DNA from: Lysinibacillus sp. SGAir0095
GTDB taxonomy: Bacteria; Bacillota; Bacilli; Bacillales_A; Planococcaceae
NCBI RefSeq assembly: GCF_005491425.1
Contig: NZ_CP028083.1
Span: 3,806,001-3,870,000 of the forward strand
Length of the DNA stretch: 64,000 nucleotides
Direction: 5' to 3'
The notes under the pieces are model-generated. The model was not told where the DNA came from. It did no database searches and saw only the letters and a program-made list of their open reading frames with translations. This document shows, piece after piece, positions 43,763-51,870 of the stretch. The position numbers and the translations under genes were made by a program. Numbering within the stretch: position 1 is the first letter of the stretch; each line of letters opens with the position of its first letter.

Positions 43763-45424
43763 TTATTTGTTAATATCTACATATTTAAGGTAGACATTAC
43801 CAAGAGCATCTAGCTCCATATTTTCTACATAATCTTTCTTCACAGAAAGGTTTGTGTAGTAATAAATTGGTGCAACAGGGTATTCAGTCATTAAAATAGC
43901 CTCTGCCTGTTTTAATAATTCAAGACGTTTTGCTGGGTCTTGTTCTGTATTTGATTGCTTTAACAATGCTGTATATTCAGCATTTTCCCAACCAGTATCG
44001 TTATTACCGTTTGAAGCTGAGTCATACATTTCTAAGAATGTGTACGCATCGTTGTAGTCACCAATCCAACCTAAACGTCCAACTTGATAATCTAAGTTAC
44101 TTAGTTTATCTAAGAATACCTGCCACTCAGAGTTATCTAAAGTAACTTCGATTCCTAGGTTTGTACGCCATCCTTCTTGGATGAATTGTGCGATAGCTGC
44201 GTGTGCTTCACTTGTGTTAAATGATAATTTTAAGTTAAGTTCGCTTGGATCAGAAAGACCAAGCTCTGCTAAACCAGCTTCTAAAGCCTTTTTCGCTTCT
44301 TCGATATCATTATCTTTGTAGTAACCGCGATCTTCTTCGAACCCTTTAACAGCTGCAGGTACCATACCTAATGCAGGAGATTGTTCACCTTTAGTAATGT
44401 TATCAATTAAACCTTGACGGTCAATTGCAAGAGTTAATGCTTTACGGATATTAGCATTTGACATGATTTCATCCGTTGTGTTGAATTTATACATATAGAT
44501 AGCTGCATAATCAGAGATATTTAAAATTCCCTCTTCTTTGTAGCGGTCAATTACATCTAATGCTACTGCTTGATATGGTGAACCTAAGAAATCAATCTCA
44601 CCAGCATCAAACATTGTTGCAGCTGTAGTTTCAGATTCAACCATTGAGATATTAACTGTATCTAAAGCTACGTTTTCAGCATCCCAGTAGTTTGCGTTCT
44701 TTTCTAATGTCATAGAACCACCATGTTGCCAATCAGTCAAAGTGAATGGTCCATTAGTGATGTATTGGTCACCAGCTTCTGCATACCAAGTATCGTTAGC
44801 TTCAGCTGTTGCTTTATGAATTGGGTAGTAAGTTTTAAATGCTGTTAACTCTAAGAAATATGGAGTTGGGTTTTCTAAAGTAACTTCTAAAGTTTTTTCG
44901 TCAACCACTTTAACCCCTAAATCTTCTACTTTACCTTCACCTAAGTTGAATGCTTGAGCACCTTTGATTGGGTAAAGAATTGATGCATACTCAGATGCAT
45001 TTTCAGGAGTAAGTGCATAAGTCCATGCATATGCAAAATCTTCAGCAGTTACAGTATCACCGTTTGACCATTTTGCATCTCTTAATGTGAATGTATAAAC
45101 TAAGCCATCTTCACTAACCTTTACATCTTCTGCAGCAGCGTTGATAACTTCACCATCTTTTACAGTTGTTAATCCTTCAAAAACGTTTTTTAGCACCGCA
45201 TTTGATGTACTATCAGTTGCTAATTGCGGATGCATTGATGGTGGTTCTGATGCTACGACTAAATTAAGTTCTTTTGTACCACCTTCAGTAGTTTCAGTAG
45301 TACCTTCTGTTGCTGTTCCTTCTTCTGATGCTTCTTCTTCTTTTTCAGCACCAAAGTTACATGCTGCAAGTACTAGAGTTAAAGCTAGTAACATTAGCAT
45401 TAAAAATAGATTGCGCTTTTTCAA
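43763..45424 (-). CDS. oppA: Oligopeptide-binding lipoprotein OppA (copy 2)
   Basis: A 553-residue SBP_bac_5 lipoprotein with lipobox VLAAC and an acidic/threonine-rich linker (EEEASEEGTATEGTTETTEGG) longer than in copy 1. The ligand-binding domains are collinear with copy 1, with scattered substitutions. The start is TTG at 45424, with AGAGGGGG upstream; the open frame extends 18 codons further without an SD. Differences in peptide preference between the two OppA proteins are likely but not readable. Confidence 0.92.
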   Translation of the reverse strand: MKKRNLFLMLMLLALTLVLAACNFGAEKEEEASEEGTATEGTTETTEGGTKELNLVVASEPPSMHPQLATDSTSNAVLKNVFEGLTTVKDGEVINAAAEDVKVSEDGLVYTFTLRDAKWSNGDTVTAEDFAYAWTYALTPENASEYASILYPIKGAQAFNLGEGKVEDLGVKVVDEKTLEVTLENPTPYFLELTAFKTYYPIHKATAEANDTWYAEAGDQYITNGPFTLTDWQHGGSMTLEKNANYWDAENVALDTVNISMVESETTAATMFDAGEIDFLGSPYQAVALDVIDRYKEEGILNISDYAAIYMYKFNTTDEIMSNANIRKALTLAIDRQGLIDNITKGEQSPALGMVPAAVKGFEEDRGYYKDNDIEEAKKALEAGLAELGLSDPSELNLKLSFNTSEAHAAIAQFIQEGWRTNLGIEVTLDNSEWQVFLDKLSNLDYQVGRLGWIGDYNDAYTFLEMYDSASNGNNDTGWENAEYTALLKQSNTEQDPAKRLELLKQAEAILMTEYPVAPIYYYTNLSVKKDYVENMELDALGNVYLKYVDINK

Positions 45425-45453
45425 TGCGAATCCCCCTCTTTTTGTTTTTTCCC

Positions 45454-45468
45454 TATTTTCTGATAATA
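45454..45468 (-). promoter_or_regulatory. CodY-box-like site upstream of oppA copy 2
   Basis: TATTTTCTGATAATA matches AATTTTCWGAAAATT with 3 mismatches. It lies between a TATGAT -10 and the oppA start, where a bound repressor would act as a roadblock. It is read here in the rightward orientation; the motif is near-palindromic. Confidence 0.55.
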
Positions 45469-45893
45469 GGAGTAACAATTCTCATCATATCAAAAAACAT
45501 TTACGAAATAAACAAAAAATTCATTTTTCTATGAAAATTTAGATAAGTTATTATATTAATATAATTCTATATATTATCATCTTTCGAGCAATATGATTTA
45601 GAAGATTAAGAGTGATAACTTTAGTCATTAGGAAAAAGCCATTAAAAATACTATAAGAATAGTAGTTTTTGTTAAATCAACTCATGGACATTACGTTATT
45701 CTATTAATAAATTAATTTTCATCTGATAATATTTTTATTTAAAATACTTTTCTATCGATAATTAAATTTTGTAAATTCGAAGTAAAAATTAATAAAAAAA
45801 AGAGGAATATTAGGAACAAAGAAGTGAATAAAATCTCATATTTTATATGAAAAGGTTATATTTACCTGGTACTTAACTAATATAAATATGAAT

Positions 45894-45926
45894 AAAAAGG
45901 CATCTCATATTAGAGATACCTTTTCA
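45894..45926 (-). terminator. Terminator of the PadR-HAAS operon
   Basis: AAAAGG.ATCTC pairs with GAGAT.CCTTTT around a 6-base loop, just after the stop at 45928. Confidence 0.75.
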
Positions 45927-45927
45927 C

Positions 45928-46923
45928 TTATCGATTGGCTTTACGGAAGCCGTCAATACAATTATATATTGAAGATATTGGGAATAAAATCAACGTTGCT
46001 ACTATGATAAAATTCCTAACCTGATCAGTCGTAGAATTGAGGATTTCACTCATATATGTTAGAAATTCTGGGTTAAACAAATTAGAATTTGTTATAAGAA
46101 AGATTAAAACGATTGTAGCGATTATCTCACGAATCACATTAAAAATGGCAATTTTCTTCGTCCACTGATGTTTAATAAAAAGAGTTAAGGCAAAGGCAAT
46201 CTCTAATCCGATTACTAGAGCAATGATTGGCCAAAAAGAATTCAGCACATCTTGATTGAATGCCGGCATAATAAATTCCAGTCCATTCCCTACATTTCCA
46301 TAAACACCAGCCAAGTGATCGGCGTTAAAATAAATCGTTCCCCAAATCGCCGTCCATAGCAAGCTCCCAAATACATACCCTTTTGAAACCGCCTTTTTTT
46401 GTGGAACAAATGGGATATTCTTCAAATCTTCTGGTGTCCATTTATTTAGACTCATTGTCCGTGGGTATTCATCTTTACTATGATCGGTTCTTTCGATAAT
46501 AGCAAAAGTTAATGTCAGCCAAAAGAAAACCTGTATAAATACATGAACTACGCTCCAGATTCCCTCTCCTATTATCATTAGACCAACATTCAAAACTGTG
46601 TCTCCATTTTCGAACCCTACAAAGTACTCGGCAGCAACTACGATAAATGCAATAACTGCAGCTATAGGTACAATCATCTTTAGTAACGAAATATAGAGAT
46701 CAAAATACTTAGGACCAATTAGATGCATTGGGCGTTCATTATATCCACTGGCCAAAGCTGCTGGATTCCCTAGCTCTCCAAGTACACTTTTTACATCGTC
46801 TTCTGAATACTCTTGTGGCAACATATCTTCTATGGTGGATTTTAATTCCAGACCAATATCTTCACGATTCTTCGCAGGTAATCTTCGTGTAACTTCATAT
46901 ATATATAGCTCAATTAAATTCAA
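45928..46923 (-). CDS. HAAS domain membrane protein
   Basis: A 331-residue protein. Residues 1-65 form a cytoplasmic HAAS-type helical domain (LYIYEVTRRLPAKNREDIGLELKSTIEDML, DVKSVLGELGNPAALASGY), followed by about seven membrane helices. HAAS domains partner with PadR regulators, and the gene begins 2 bases after the PadR stop. The start is TTG with GGAAGGGG upstream, overlapping the padR end. Proteins of this kind are thought to relay membrane or envelope state to the PadR repressor. That role is inferred. Confidence 0.85.
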   Translation of the reverse strand: MNLIELYIYEVTRRLPAKNREDIGLELKSTIEDMLPQEYSEDDVKSVLGELGNPAALASGYNERPMHLIGPKYFDLYISLLKMIVPIAAVIAFIVVAAEYFVGFENGDTVLNVGLMIIGEGIWSVVHVFIQVFFWLTLTFAIIERTDHSKDEYPRTMSLNKWTPEDLKNIPFVPQKKAVSKGYVFGSLLWTAIWGTIYFNADHLAGVYGNVGNGLEFIMPAFNQDVLNSFWPIIALVIGLEIAFALTLFIKHQWTKKIAIFNVIREIIATIVLIFLITNSNLFNPEFLTYMSEILNSTTDQVRNFIIVATLILFPISSIYNCIDGFRKANR

Positions 46924-46925
46924 AT

Positions 46926-47258
46926 CTAATGATCCCCTTCCAATAATTTATAGAGTTCTTTTGAATTTTTTATCCATTCGTCCTTTAGCTTTTCGAAAAC
47001 CTCAACACCGAAATCCGTTAAAATGTAGTATTTCCTTGGCCTGGATTCAGAAGTATCCCAAATACTTCTAACTAGTTCTTGCTTTTCTAATCTCCGAAGC
47101 AGCGGATATAACGTACTTTGTTCAATTGCTATTCCAGATTTTTCAAGCGACTGCACTAATGAGTAACCATATTGTTGTGTTTGCAATTGGCTTAATACCG
47201 CTAAAGTCAATGTGCCTCTTCTAAGCTCTGTACTTAACGAATCCAGTAAATTATTCAA
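46926..47258 (-). CDS. PadR family transcriptional regulator
   Basis: A 110-residue winged-helix repressor of the PadR-s1 type (LRRGTLTLAVLSQLQTQQYGYSLVQSLEKSGI, STLYPLLRRLEKQELVRS, RKYYILTDFG). The start is TTG, with GGAGGTG 5 bases upstream. It is the first gene of a two-gene operon with the HAAS membrane protein. A palindromic site immediately upstream suggests autorepression. Confidence 0.93.
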   Translation of the reverse strand: MNNLLDSLSTELRRGTLTLAVLSQLQTQQYGYSLVQSLEKSGIAIEQSTLYPLLRRLEKQELVRSIWDTSESRPRKYYILTDFGVEVFEKLKDEWIKNSKELYKLLEGDH

Positions 47259-47275
47259 GTTAGCACCTCCGTTTT

Positions 47276-47310
47276 ATACTGTGTATAATACAGTATATGT
47301 TACACAGTAT
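47276..47310 (-). promoter_or_regulatory. Palindromic operator upstream of padR
   Basis: Outer arms ATACTGTGT (47276-47284) and ACACAGTAT (47302-47310) form a perfect 9-base inverted repeat with a 17-base spacer. A third half-site ACAGTAT (47290-47296) lies inside. It is centred about 35 bases from the padR start codon, as expected for an autoregulatory PadR site. Confidence 0.75.
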
Positions 47311-47350
47311 TATATGTTCAACAATATTGATAAGAAATTCAACTTTTAAA

Positions 47351-47388
47351 AAAACCTTTGCTTTGAATATGCTCAAAGCAAAGGTTTT
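47351..47388. terminator. Orphan bidirectional terminator-like hairpin
   Basis: AAAACCTTTGCTTTGA and TCAAAGCAAAGGTTTT pair perfectly over 16 bases around ATATGC, with A and T runs outside. It lies between two divergent promoters, where no gene ends. Confidence 0.7.
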
Positions 47389-47502
47389 TATGGTTTGTTT
47401 TTCCAAACATCTTGAAAACTATCTTCTTTAGGCATAATATGTGTATGACAAAACTATTAGGCTAAGATAGATTACAAGCTTACTGAAAGGTAGTTACTGC
47501 AT

Positions 47503-48273
47503 ATGTTTTTTGATCTAGATCCGTCCCTTATTATTATTTTATTTCTTTTTGGTTTTTTAGCTGCATTTATAGATTCAGTGGTCGGTGGAGGCGGATTGAT
47601 TTCTTTACCTGCATTAATGTTTACTGGTTTAAGCCCCTCTGCAGCTGTAGCAACAAATAAGCTTGCTGGTACAATGGGTTCTTTAACGAGTACCATCACA
47701 TTTTACCGCTCAGGCAATATCGATTTTAAATCGATTGCTAAAATTTTCCCTTTTGTCTTTTTAGCCGCGATGTTCGGCGCATGGGTTGTACATTTAATGG
47801 ATCCAAATGTATTAAAACCACTAATGCTCTTCATGCTAGCAGCAGTAGCTGTTTATACGCTAATTAAAAAAGATTGGGGTAGCATTTCTACCTATAAGAA
47901 ACTAACTACCAAAAAATACATCGGTTTTATCATATTAGTCGCAGCCATTGGATTTTACGATGGTTTTTTAGGTCCTGGTACGGGGTCTTTTCTAATGTTT
48001 GCTTTTTTAATGATTGGTTTTGACTTCTTAAAAGCTGCTGGAAATGCTAAATTTTTAAATTTTGCCAGTAATATCGGCGCCTTAATAATGTTCCTTTTTT
48101 TAGGTCAGATTAATTTTGCCTATGGACTCACTATGGGTGTTGCCCAAATTATTGGCGCAATTTGTGGGTCAAAATTCGCCATTAGTCGGGGAAGTGGCTA
48201 CGTTCGCATTTTATTTATTGTTGTGACTGTTATTTTACTAGCCAAGAACGCATATGATTATTTTAACAACTAA
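47503..48273 (+). CDS. TSUP family (TauE/SafE) anion permease
   Basis: A 256-residue membrane protein with about eight helices. The duplicated TSUP motif is visible as FLAAFIDSVVGGGGLISLPALMFTGLSPSAAVATNKLAG near residue 20 and GFYDGFLGPGTGSFLMFAF near residue 150. Members export or import sulfite, sulfoacetate or other small sulfur/organic anions (E. coli YfcA branch). The substrate is not readable. It has its own terminator. Confidence 0.9.
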   Translation: MFFDLDPSLIIILFLFGFLAAFIDSVVGGGGLISLPALMFTGLSPSAAVATNKLAGTMGSLTSTITFYRSGNIDFKSIAKIFPFVFLAAMFGAWVVHLMDPNVLKPLMLFMLAAVAVYTLIKKDWGSISTYKKLTTKKYIGFIILVAAIGFYDGFLGPGTGSFLMFAFLMIGFDFLKAAGNAKFLNFASNIGALIMFLFLGQINFAYGLTMGVAQIIGAICGSKFAISRGSGYVRILFIVVTVILLAKNAYDYFNN

Positions 48274-48274
48274 G

Positions 48275-48318
48275 CAAAAAATCGAGACTGCGTTTTTAAT
48301 CGCACCTCGATTTTTTTT
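48275..48318 (+). terminator. Intrinsic terminator after the TSUP gene
   Basis: AAAAATCGAG..TGCG pairs with CGCA..CTCGATTTTT, then T8. Directly after the stop. Confidence 0.85.
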
Positions 48319-48321
48319 ATT

Positions 48322-48954
48322 TCACATTAAGTTATTTATGAAATTTGTGAATTTGTCTAAGTCTGATAAAGATCCGTTACAAAATTCACTATCTTCACAG
48401 ATATAGTTCCCTCTCTTTGTATAAGTCCCTAAATCCGCGCCTTTTTTAGATACTAACAGCATGCCAACCTTAGCATGCTGATTACATACCGTACAAATTC
48501 CTACCTTAGAAGAATGGCTATAGGTACCGCGCACACCTTTTAAAACACCGTCTTCTCTATATACGATGTATTTTCGATTTGTCCCTGAATCGAACCAACT
48601 TAAATAGGAGGTTTCTTGCCAATCGTATGTTTCAAGCTTCGGCAGCTTTAACTTTTTATCTTTCGGAAACAGCTTTTTCAACTCCGTCTCAGTTGGTTTC
48701 TTAAACGGTTTGACATACTGTTTAATGTTAGCTAAAAATTGTTCTAGCTGCTCTTTTGATTTGATATCAAAGATAGGCTGCAGCAATAACTGTTGCTCAA
48801 TATCACTGAAGGTTATCTTAGTATTAATCTCTTCTTGGACAAGAGCTTGAATTGCTTGTATAACCTTCTGATCTTTTGATGTTGTATATGTGTTCAAGAC
48901 TTTTTTGGCTTGTTTTTTTACAAATTGAAATTGTTCTGGCGTTATAAAATGCAT
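48322..48954 (-). CDS. FusB/FusC family EF-G-binding protein
   Basis: A 210-residue protein of the FBP/FusB family (PF07299). FusB and FusC bind EF-G and free it from fusidic-acid-stalled ribosomes. The C-terminal zinc finger has CTVC (about residue 161) and CEDSEFC near residue 192, and the WFDSGTNRKYIVYREDGVLKGVRGTYSHSSKVGIC block is typical. The frame opens at a GTG three codons earlier, but AAGGAG fits the ATG at 48954. Whether this chromosomal copy gives resistance or only aids EF-G turnover is unknown. Confidence 0.88.
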   Translation of the reverse strand: MHFITPEQFQFVKKQAKKVLNTYTTSKDQKVIQAIQALVQEEINTKITFSDIEQQLLLQPIFDIKSKEQLEQFLANIKQYVKPFKKPTETELKKLFPKDKKLKLPKLETYDWQETSYLSWFDSGTNRKYIVYREDGVLKGVRGTYSHSSKVGICTVCNQHAKVGMLLVSKKGADLGTYTKRGNYICEDSEFCNGSLSDLDKFTNFINNLM

Positions 48955-49058
48955 TTTTACCACTCCTTAAGCTTAGGGTACATAAAAGAGTGACAAACAG
49001 CAATTGCCAGGTATTTTTATAATTAAACTATACCTAAAAAAGCTGGCTTCATGCCAGC

Positions 49059-49325
49059 TCACTTTTTCCTATATAAGATTTTCTTTATGGTTTCAATAGA
49101 TAAATGGTATTGCTCCGCTAACTCCCGAAGCGCAACTCCATCTTGATAATGCCTTTTTATTTGTTCATTTCTCTTTTGCAGTCGTTGTCTTTCACCAGAT
49201 AAGACGCCCCACTGAATACGTTCTTTTTCAGGCTTAGGAATATAGATTAAATCTCCTTGAACATACTTCTGAATTTCCAATAATAGTTCTTCTGGTAGAA
49301 TTTCATGTGCATTTACGTAACGCAT
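49059..49325 (-). CDS. CD3324 family HTH protein
   Basis: An 88-residue protein of the CD3324/Mor-like group: an N-terminal segment (MRYVNAHEILPEELLLEIQKYVQGDLIYIPK) and a C-terminal HTH (YQDGVALRELAEQYHLSIETIKKILYRKK). Length and boundaries match the family. AAAGGAG precedes the ATG by 11 bases. It is probably a small DNA-binding regulator with unknown targets. It is preceded by the 26-codon ORF at 49421. Confidence 0.85.
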   Translation of the reverse strand: MRYVNAHEILPEELLLEIQKYVQGDLIYIPKPEKERIQWGVLSGERQRLQKRNEQIKRHYQDGVALRELAEQYHLSIETIKKILYRKK

Positions 49326-49420
49326 TTGAACTTACGCTCCTTTACTTTTTTACTTTCAAAGTGAAGGGCAAAGCACACATGAATAAAGTGACTAAACACT
49401 TAGGGCGATTAATAACTTAA

Positions 49421-49501
49421 TTACCTCACGCAAAGTATCGCCATATTATTCATAGGCTTTGCATGAGTAGGTCCATTAAGTGGCACATTTACTTGAGCCA
49501 T
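49421..49501 (-). CDS. Small ORF with strong ribosome binding site, unknown
   Basis: A 26-codon ORF starting MAQVNVPLNG and ending ILCVR. AAAGGAG lies 7 bases before the ATG, and a TATAAT -10 (49537-49542, leftward) is 36 bases upstream. There is no membrane segment or signal. It precedes the CD3324-like gene by 95 bases and could be a leader peptide or a genuine small protein. It is too short for standard gene finders. I see no known family. Confidence 0.5.
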   Translation of the reverse strand: MAQVNVPLNGPTHAKPMNNMAILCVR

Positions 49502-49552
49502 CTTATCACTCCTTTAAAAGAGAGTTATTTAATTCTATTATACATTGGCAAA

Positions 49553-49593
49553 CAAAAAAATCGAATGGAAAGTACTATTACTTTTCATTCGAT
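49553..49593 (-). terminator. Terminator of the EAL-GGDEF operon
   Basis: Leftward stem ATCGAATGGAAAGT/ACTTTTCATTCGAT (one G-U) with a 6-base loop followed by TTTTTTT, just past the stop at 49599. Confidence 0.9.
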
Positions 49594-49598
49594 ACATG

Positions 49599-50585
49599 TT
49601 AGTTAATGTATTGGGGCAAACAATCCGTTTCATCGATAATATAACAGCTACCCTTTACCTTTTTGCAGTTTCGTTTAATAGCGGCTACTGCATTCGATAT
49701 CTCTTCGATTTTATCGAACTTCTGCCTTTCATTTGTCAAAACAGCAATTGATAAAAACATTATCGTAAACTTTTCCATATTCCCCGATCTCACTTTTACT
49801 TTAAAATTCGGGTCATTTAAATGTTTCTCATCATAAAAGCTTGGAATCGTTTCATCAAATTCCTTAATAATCTCTTCACACATAGTATCTACTTGATACT
49901 TCGGAAGAATGGCCATAAAGTCGTCTCCACCAATATGTCCCAGAAAATATCCTCGTTGGGTAATATTTTTCTTTAAAATATCGGTTAAGTGCAGAAGTAC
50001 CTTATCTCCCTTATTAAACCCATATAGGTCATTATATGTTTTAAAATGATCTAAATCGAAATAGAGGACACTGTATTTTTCTAAATATAATATCTCCGTC
50101 AGCTTTTGTTCTATCAAATGATTCCCTGGCAATTTGCTTAAAGGATTAAGGAAGCTTGCAATTTGTACTTGAATGTCAACAAACTCCATTAGCAGTGCTC
50201 GTATACTAACTACACCCATAAATCTGTCATCCTTCGTCACGATAACATCATCATACAAATCCTCTTCTTGCCTTTCCATTGCTAGCTTACTGACCTCAGT
50301 AATCGGCTGATGGAAATCAACAATAAGTGGACTTGTCTTGGCTAACAATTTACTTTCCCTACCCATATACAAATTATAACCATATAACGTCCCAATTTTT
50401 TGATAGAAATGTGTTCTTGTGATTTGAGCAATTGGTTTTTCATGATGTACGACTACAATTCCACGTAAATCAGGATTGTTAGTAAATAATTTGTCTACTT
50501 CTTTATTTTTTAAAGTTGGAGAAATAGAGGGTACGATTTTAACTATTCGTCCGATATTCGATACTACTTCACCTGTTTTCGTCAT
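49599..50585 (-). CDS. CBS-GGDEF domain protein with altered GGDDF motif
   Basis: A 328-residue cytoplasmic protein. Residues 1-140 look like a CBS pair (LRGIVVVHHEKPIAQITRTHFYQ, DDVIVTKDDRFMGVVSIRALL) and residues about 155-328 a GGDEF domain (SVLYFDLDHFKTYNDLYGFNKGDKVL, FLGHIGGDDFMAILP). The signature is GGDDF, with Asp for the catalytic Glu, so cyclase activity may be weak or lost. Two adjacent ATGs exist; AGGTGAGG best fits 50585. It is co-transcribed with the EAL gene upstream. Confidence 0.88.
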   Translation of the reverse strand: MTKTGEVVSNIGRIVKIVPSISPTLKNKEVDKLFTNNPDLRGIVVVHHEKPIAQITRTHFYQKIGTLYGYNLYMGRESKLLAKTSPLIVDFHQPITEVSKLAMERQEEDLYDDVIVTKDDRFMGVVSIRALLMEFVDIQVQIASFLNPLSKLPGNHLIEQKLTEILYLEKYSVLYFDLDHFKTYNDLYGFNKGDKVLLHLTDILKKNITQRGYFLGHIGGDDFMAILPKYQVDTMCEEIIKEFDETIPSFYDEKHLNDPNFKVKVRSGNMEKFTIMFLSIAVLTNERQKFDKIEEISNAVAAIKRNCKKVKGSCYIIDETDCLPQYIN

Positions 50586-50624
50586 CATTTCCTCACCTAT
50601 TTGCATCAATTTTACATAAATTAT

Positions 50625-51485
50625 CTAGGCTAAGCTCGGTAATTCTCCCAATTTTATTTCTCTATTTGGTCTACCTAATGCATAGCCTTGGGCGTATTGT
50701 ATGCCTAGTCGTTTGAGATATTTGATTTCTTCTGCTCTTTCAATGCCTTCTGCAATAATTTTTGTATTAGATTGTACGGCATAATCATGAATTAAAGATA
50801 CCAACTGTTGGCTAGGTATACTTTCATCAATATTTTGAATGAGCGAACGGTCCAATTTTATAAACTCAGGTTTCAAGAAGATTAATGTTTTTAAGCTATT
50901 GTATCCTGAGCCAACATCATCTATGGCTATTCTGTAACCTTGTGAACGATAATGTGATAATACCCGTTCAAACTCTTGAAAATCTGTCACCGCACTTCTT
51001 TCAGTTAACTCGAACACTACATTTTCCGGCTGAATTCCGATCTCATTCAATTGCTGTAATGTATCCCCGCAATGATAGTTTTTATCTAGTAAAACATGTG
51101 GATGGATATTGATAAATATAGACAACTCTTCTTTTCGAAATGTATCATTTAAATTCGCAAAGTATCTTTTCAACGATAGATTTCGACAAAACATCTCAAA
51201 CTCAAATACCCTATCGGTTTTACCAACAAACTCATAGAAATTGTCAACACTTGCAAAGAACTGCGATTGACTAGGGCGATTTAATGCTTCAAACCCAAAT
51301 GTCTCTCCTGTTTGGAGATTAACAATCGGCTGAAAAAAAGTCTGTAAGGACTCATTTTGCATAATTTTCTTTAATTCGTTATATCTCTTAAAGTACAAAA
51401 GATCATCTTGTCTTTTATTAAATAAATATTTTAAATAGGAAAATAAATTAAGAGTTTGTTCTCTTGTATATGGTACTGAATTCAT
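50625..51485 (-). CDS. EAL domain c-di-GMP phosphodiesterase
   Basis: A 286-residue cytoplasmic protein with an EAL domain from about residue 35. The metal and substrate residues are present: FEALNRP, NIHPHVLL, FELTERS, IDDVGSGYNSL, FIKLDRSLI and IIAEGIE. It should hydrolyse c-di-GMP. The start is ATG with AAGGAG 5 bases upstream; 13 upstream in-frame codons lack support. The CBS-GGDEF gene follows by about 40 bases, an opposed pair that could balance c-di-GMP or act as sensor and enzyme. Confidence 0.92.
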   Translation of the reverse strand: MNSVPYTREQTLNLFSYLKYLFNKRQDDLLYFKRYNELKKIMQNESLQTFFQPIVNLQTGETFGFEALNRPSQSQFFASVDNFYEFVGKTDRVFEFEMFCRNLSLKRYFANLNDTFRKEELSIFINIHPHVLLDKNYHCGDTLQQLNEIGIQPENVVFELTERSAVTDFQEFERVLSHYRSQGYRIAIDDVGSGYNSLKTLIFLKPEFIKLDRSLIQNIDESIPSQQLVSLIHDYAVQSNTKIIAEGIERAEEIKYLKRLGIQYAQGYALGRPNREIKLGELPSLA

Positions 51486-51595
51486 AGTAACTCCTTGTTT
51501 AATGAAGGGATTATTTCCTATCATATGCCATTGATGTTAATGTACTATTAATTCTTTATTAACCATTTGTAAAGGAGTTCGCGAAGCCCTTAATA

Positions 51596-51634
51596 TCAAA
51601 AAGTCCCAAAAGCTTGTTAAACAAACTTTTGAGA
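51596..51634 (-). terminator. Leftover terminator of the lost ger gene
   Basis: Leftward stem GTCTCAAAAGTTTG/CAAGCTTTTGGGAC (two G-U pairs) followed by TTTTT, 19 bases past the relic's stop. Confidence 0.8.
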
Positions 51635-51652
51635 CACCTCCAACACCATACA

Positions 51653-51868
51653 CTATTTCCAATCCATACCTGTACGTTTGATTTTAAAGTCTACTTGCAC
51701 TTGAACATCCATTTCTTTATAAATTTCATCCCAATTTTCAGATGTCTTCACTTCTTCTCCCCAGTAACTGGGATATTTCGCTCTTACTCTTGATCCTATT
51801 CCAAGCACATACGATTCATTCAAAACAAAAGCCCTAAAGGAGTGTTTACTGATTCCTTTAGGGTTCAT
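51653..51868 (-). pseudogene. C-terminal remnant of a Ger(x)C germination lipoprotein
   Basis: A 71-codon open frame whose last 55 or so residues (SYVLGIGSRVRAKYPSYWG, WDEIYKEMDVQVQVDFKIKR) match the C-terminal end of Ger(x)C proteins, the lipoprotein subunit of nutrient germinant receptors. Intact proteins run to about 380 residues. The first 15 codons overlap the vmlR terminator, so the true relic is about 51653-51830. The rest of the gene was probably lost when vmlR or its flank was joined here. The original terminator survives. Confidence 0.7.
51822..51865 (-). terminator. Terminator of vmlR
   Basis: CCCTAAAGGA pairs with TCCTTTAGGG around 12 bases, then CTTTTGTTTT leftward. It lies inside the open frame of the Ger(x)C relic. 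Confidence 0.8.
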
Positions 51869-51870
51869 TA

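Larger units (their letters stand above)
45425..45927. other. Upstream region of opp operon 2
   Basis: No gene. It contains a leftward -10-like TATGAT (45484-45489), a CodY-box-like site (45454-45468) and, at its far end, the terminator of the HAAS gene. The remaining 350 bases are extremely A+T-rich with no further element that I can name. Confidence 0.5.
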
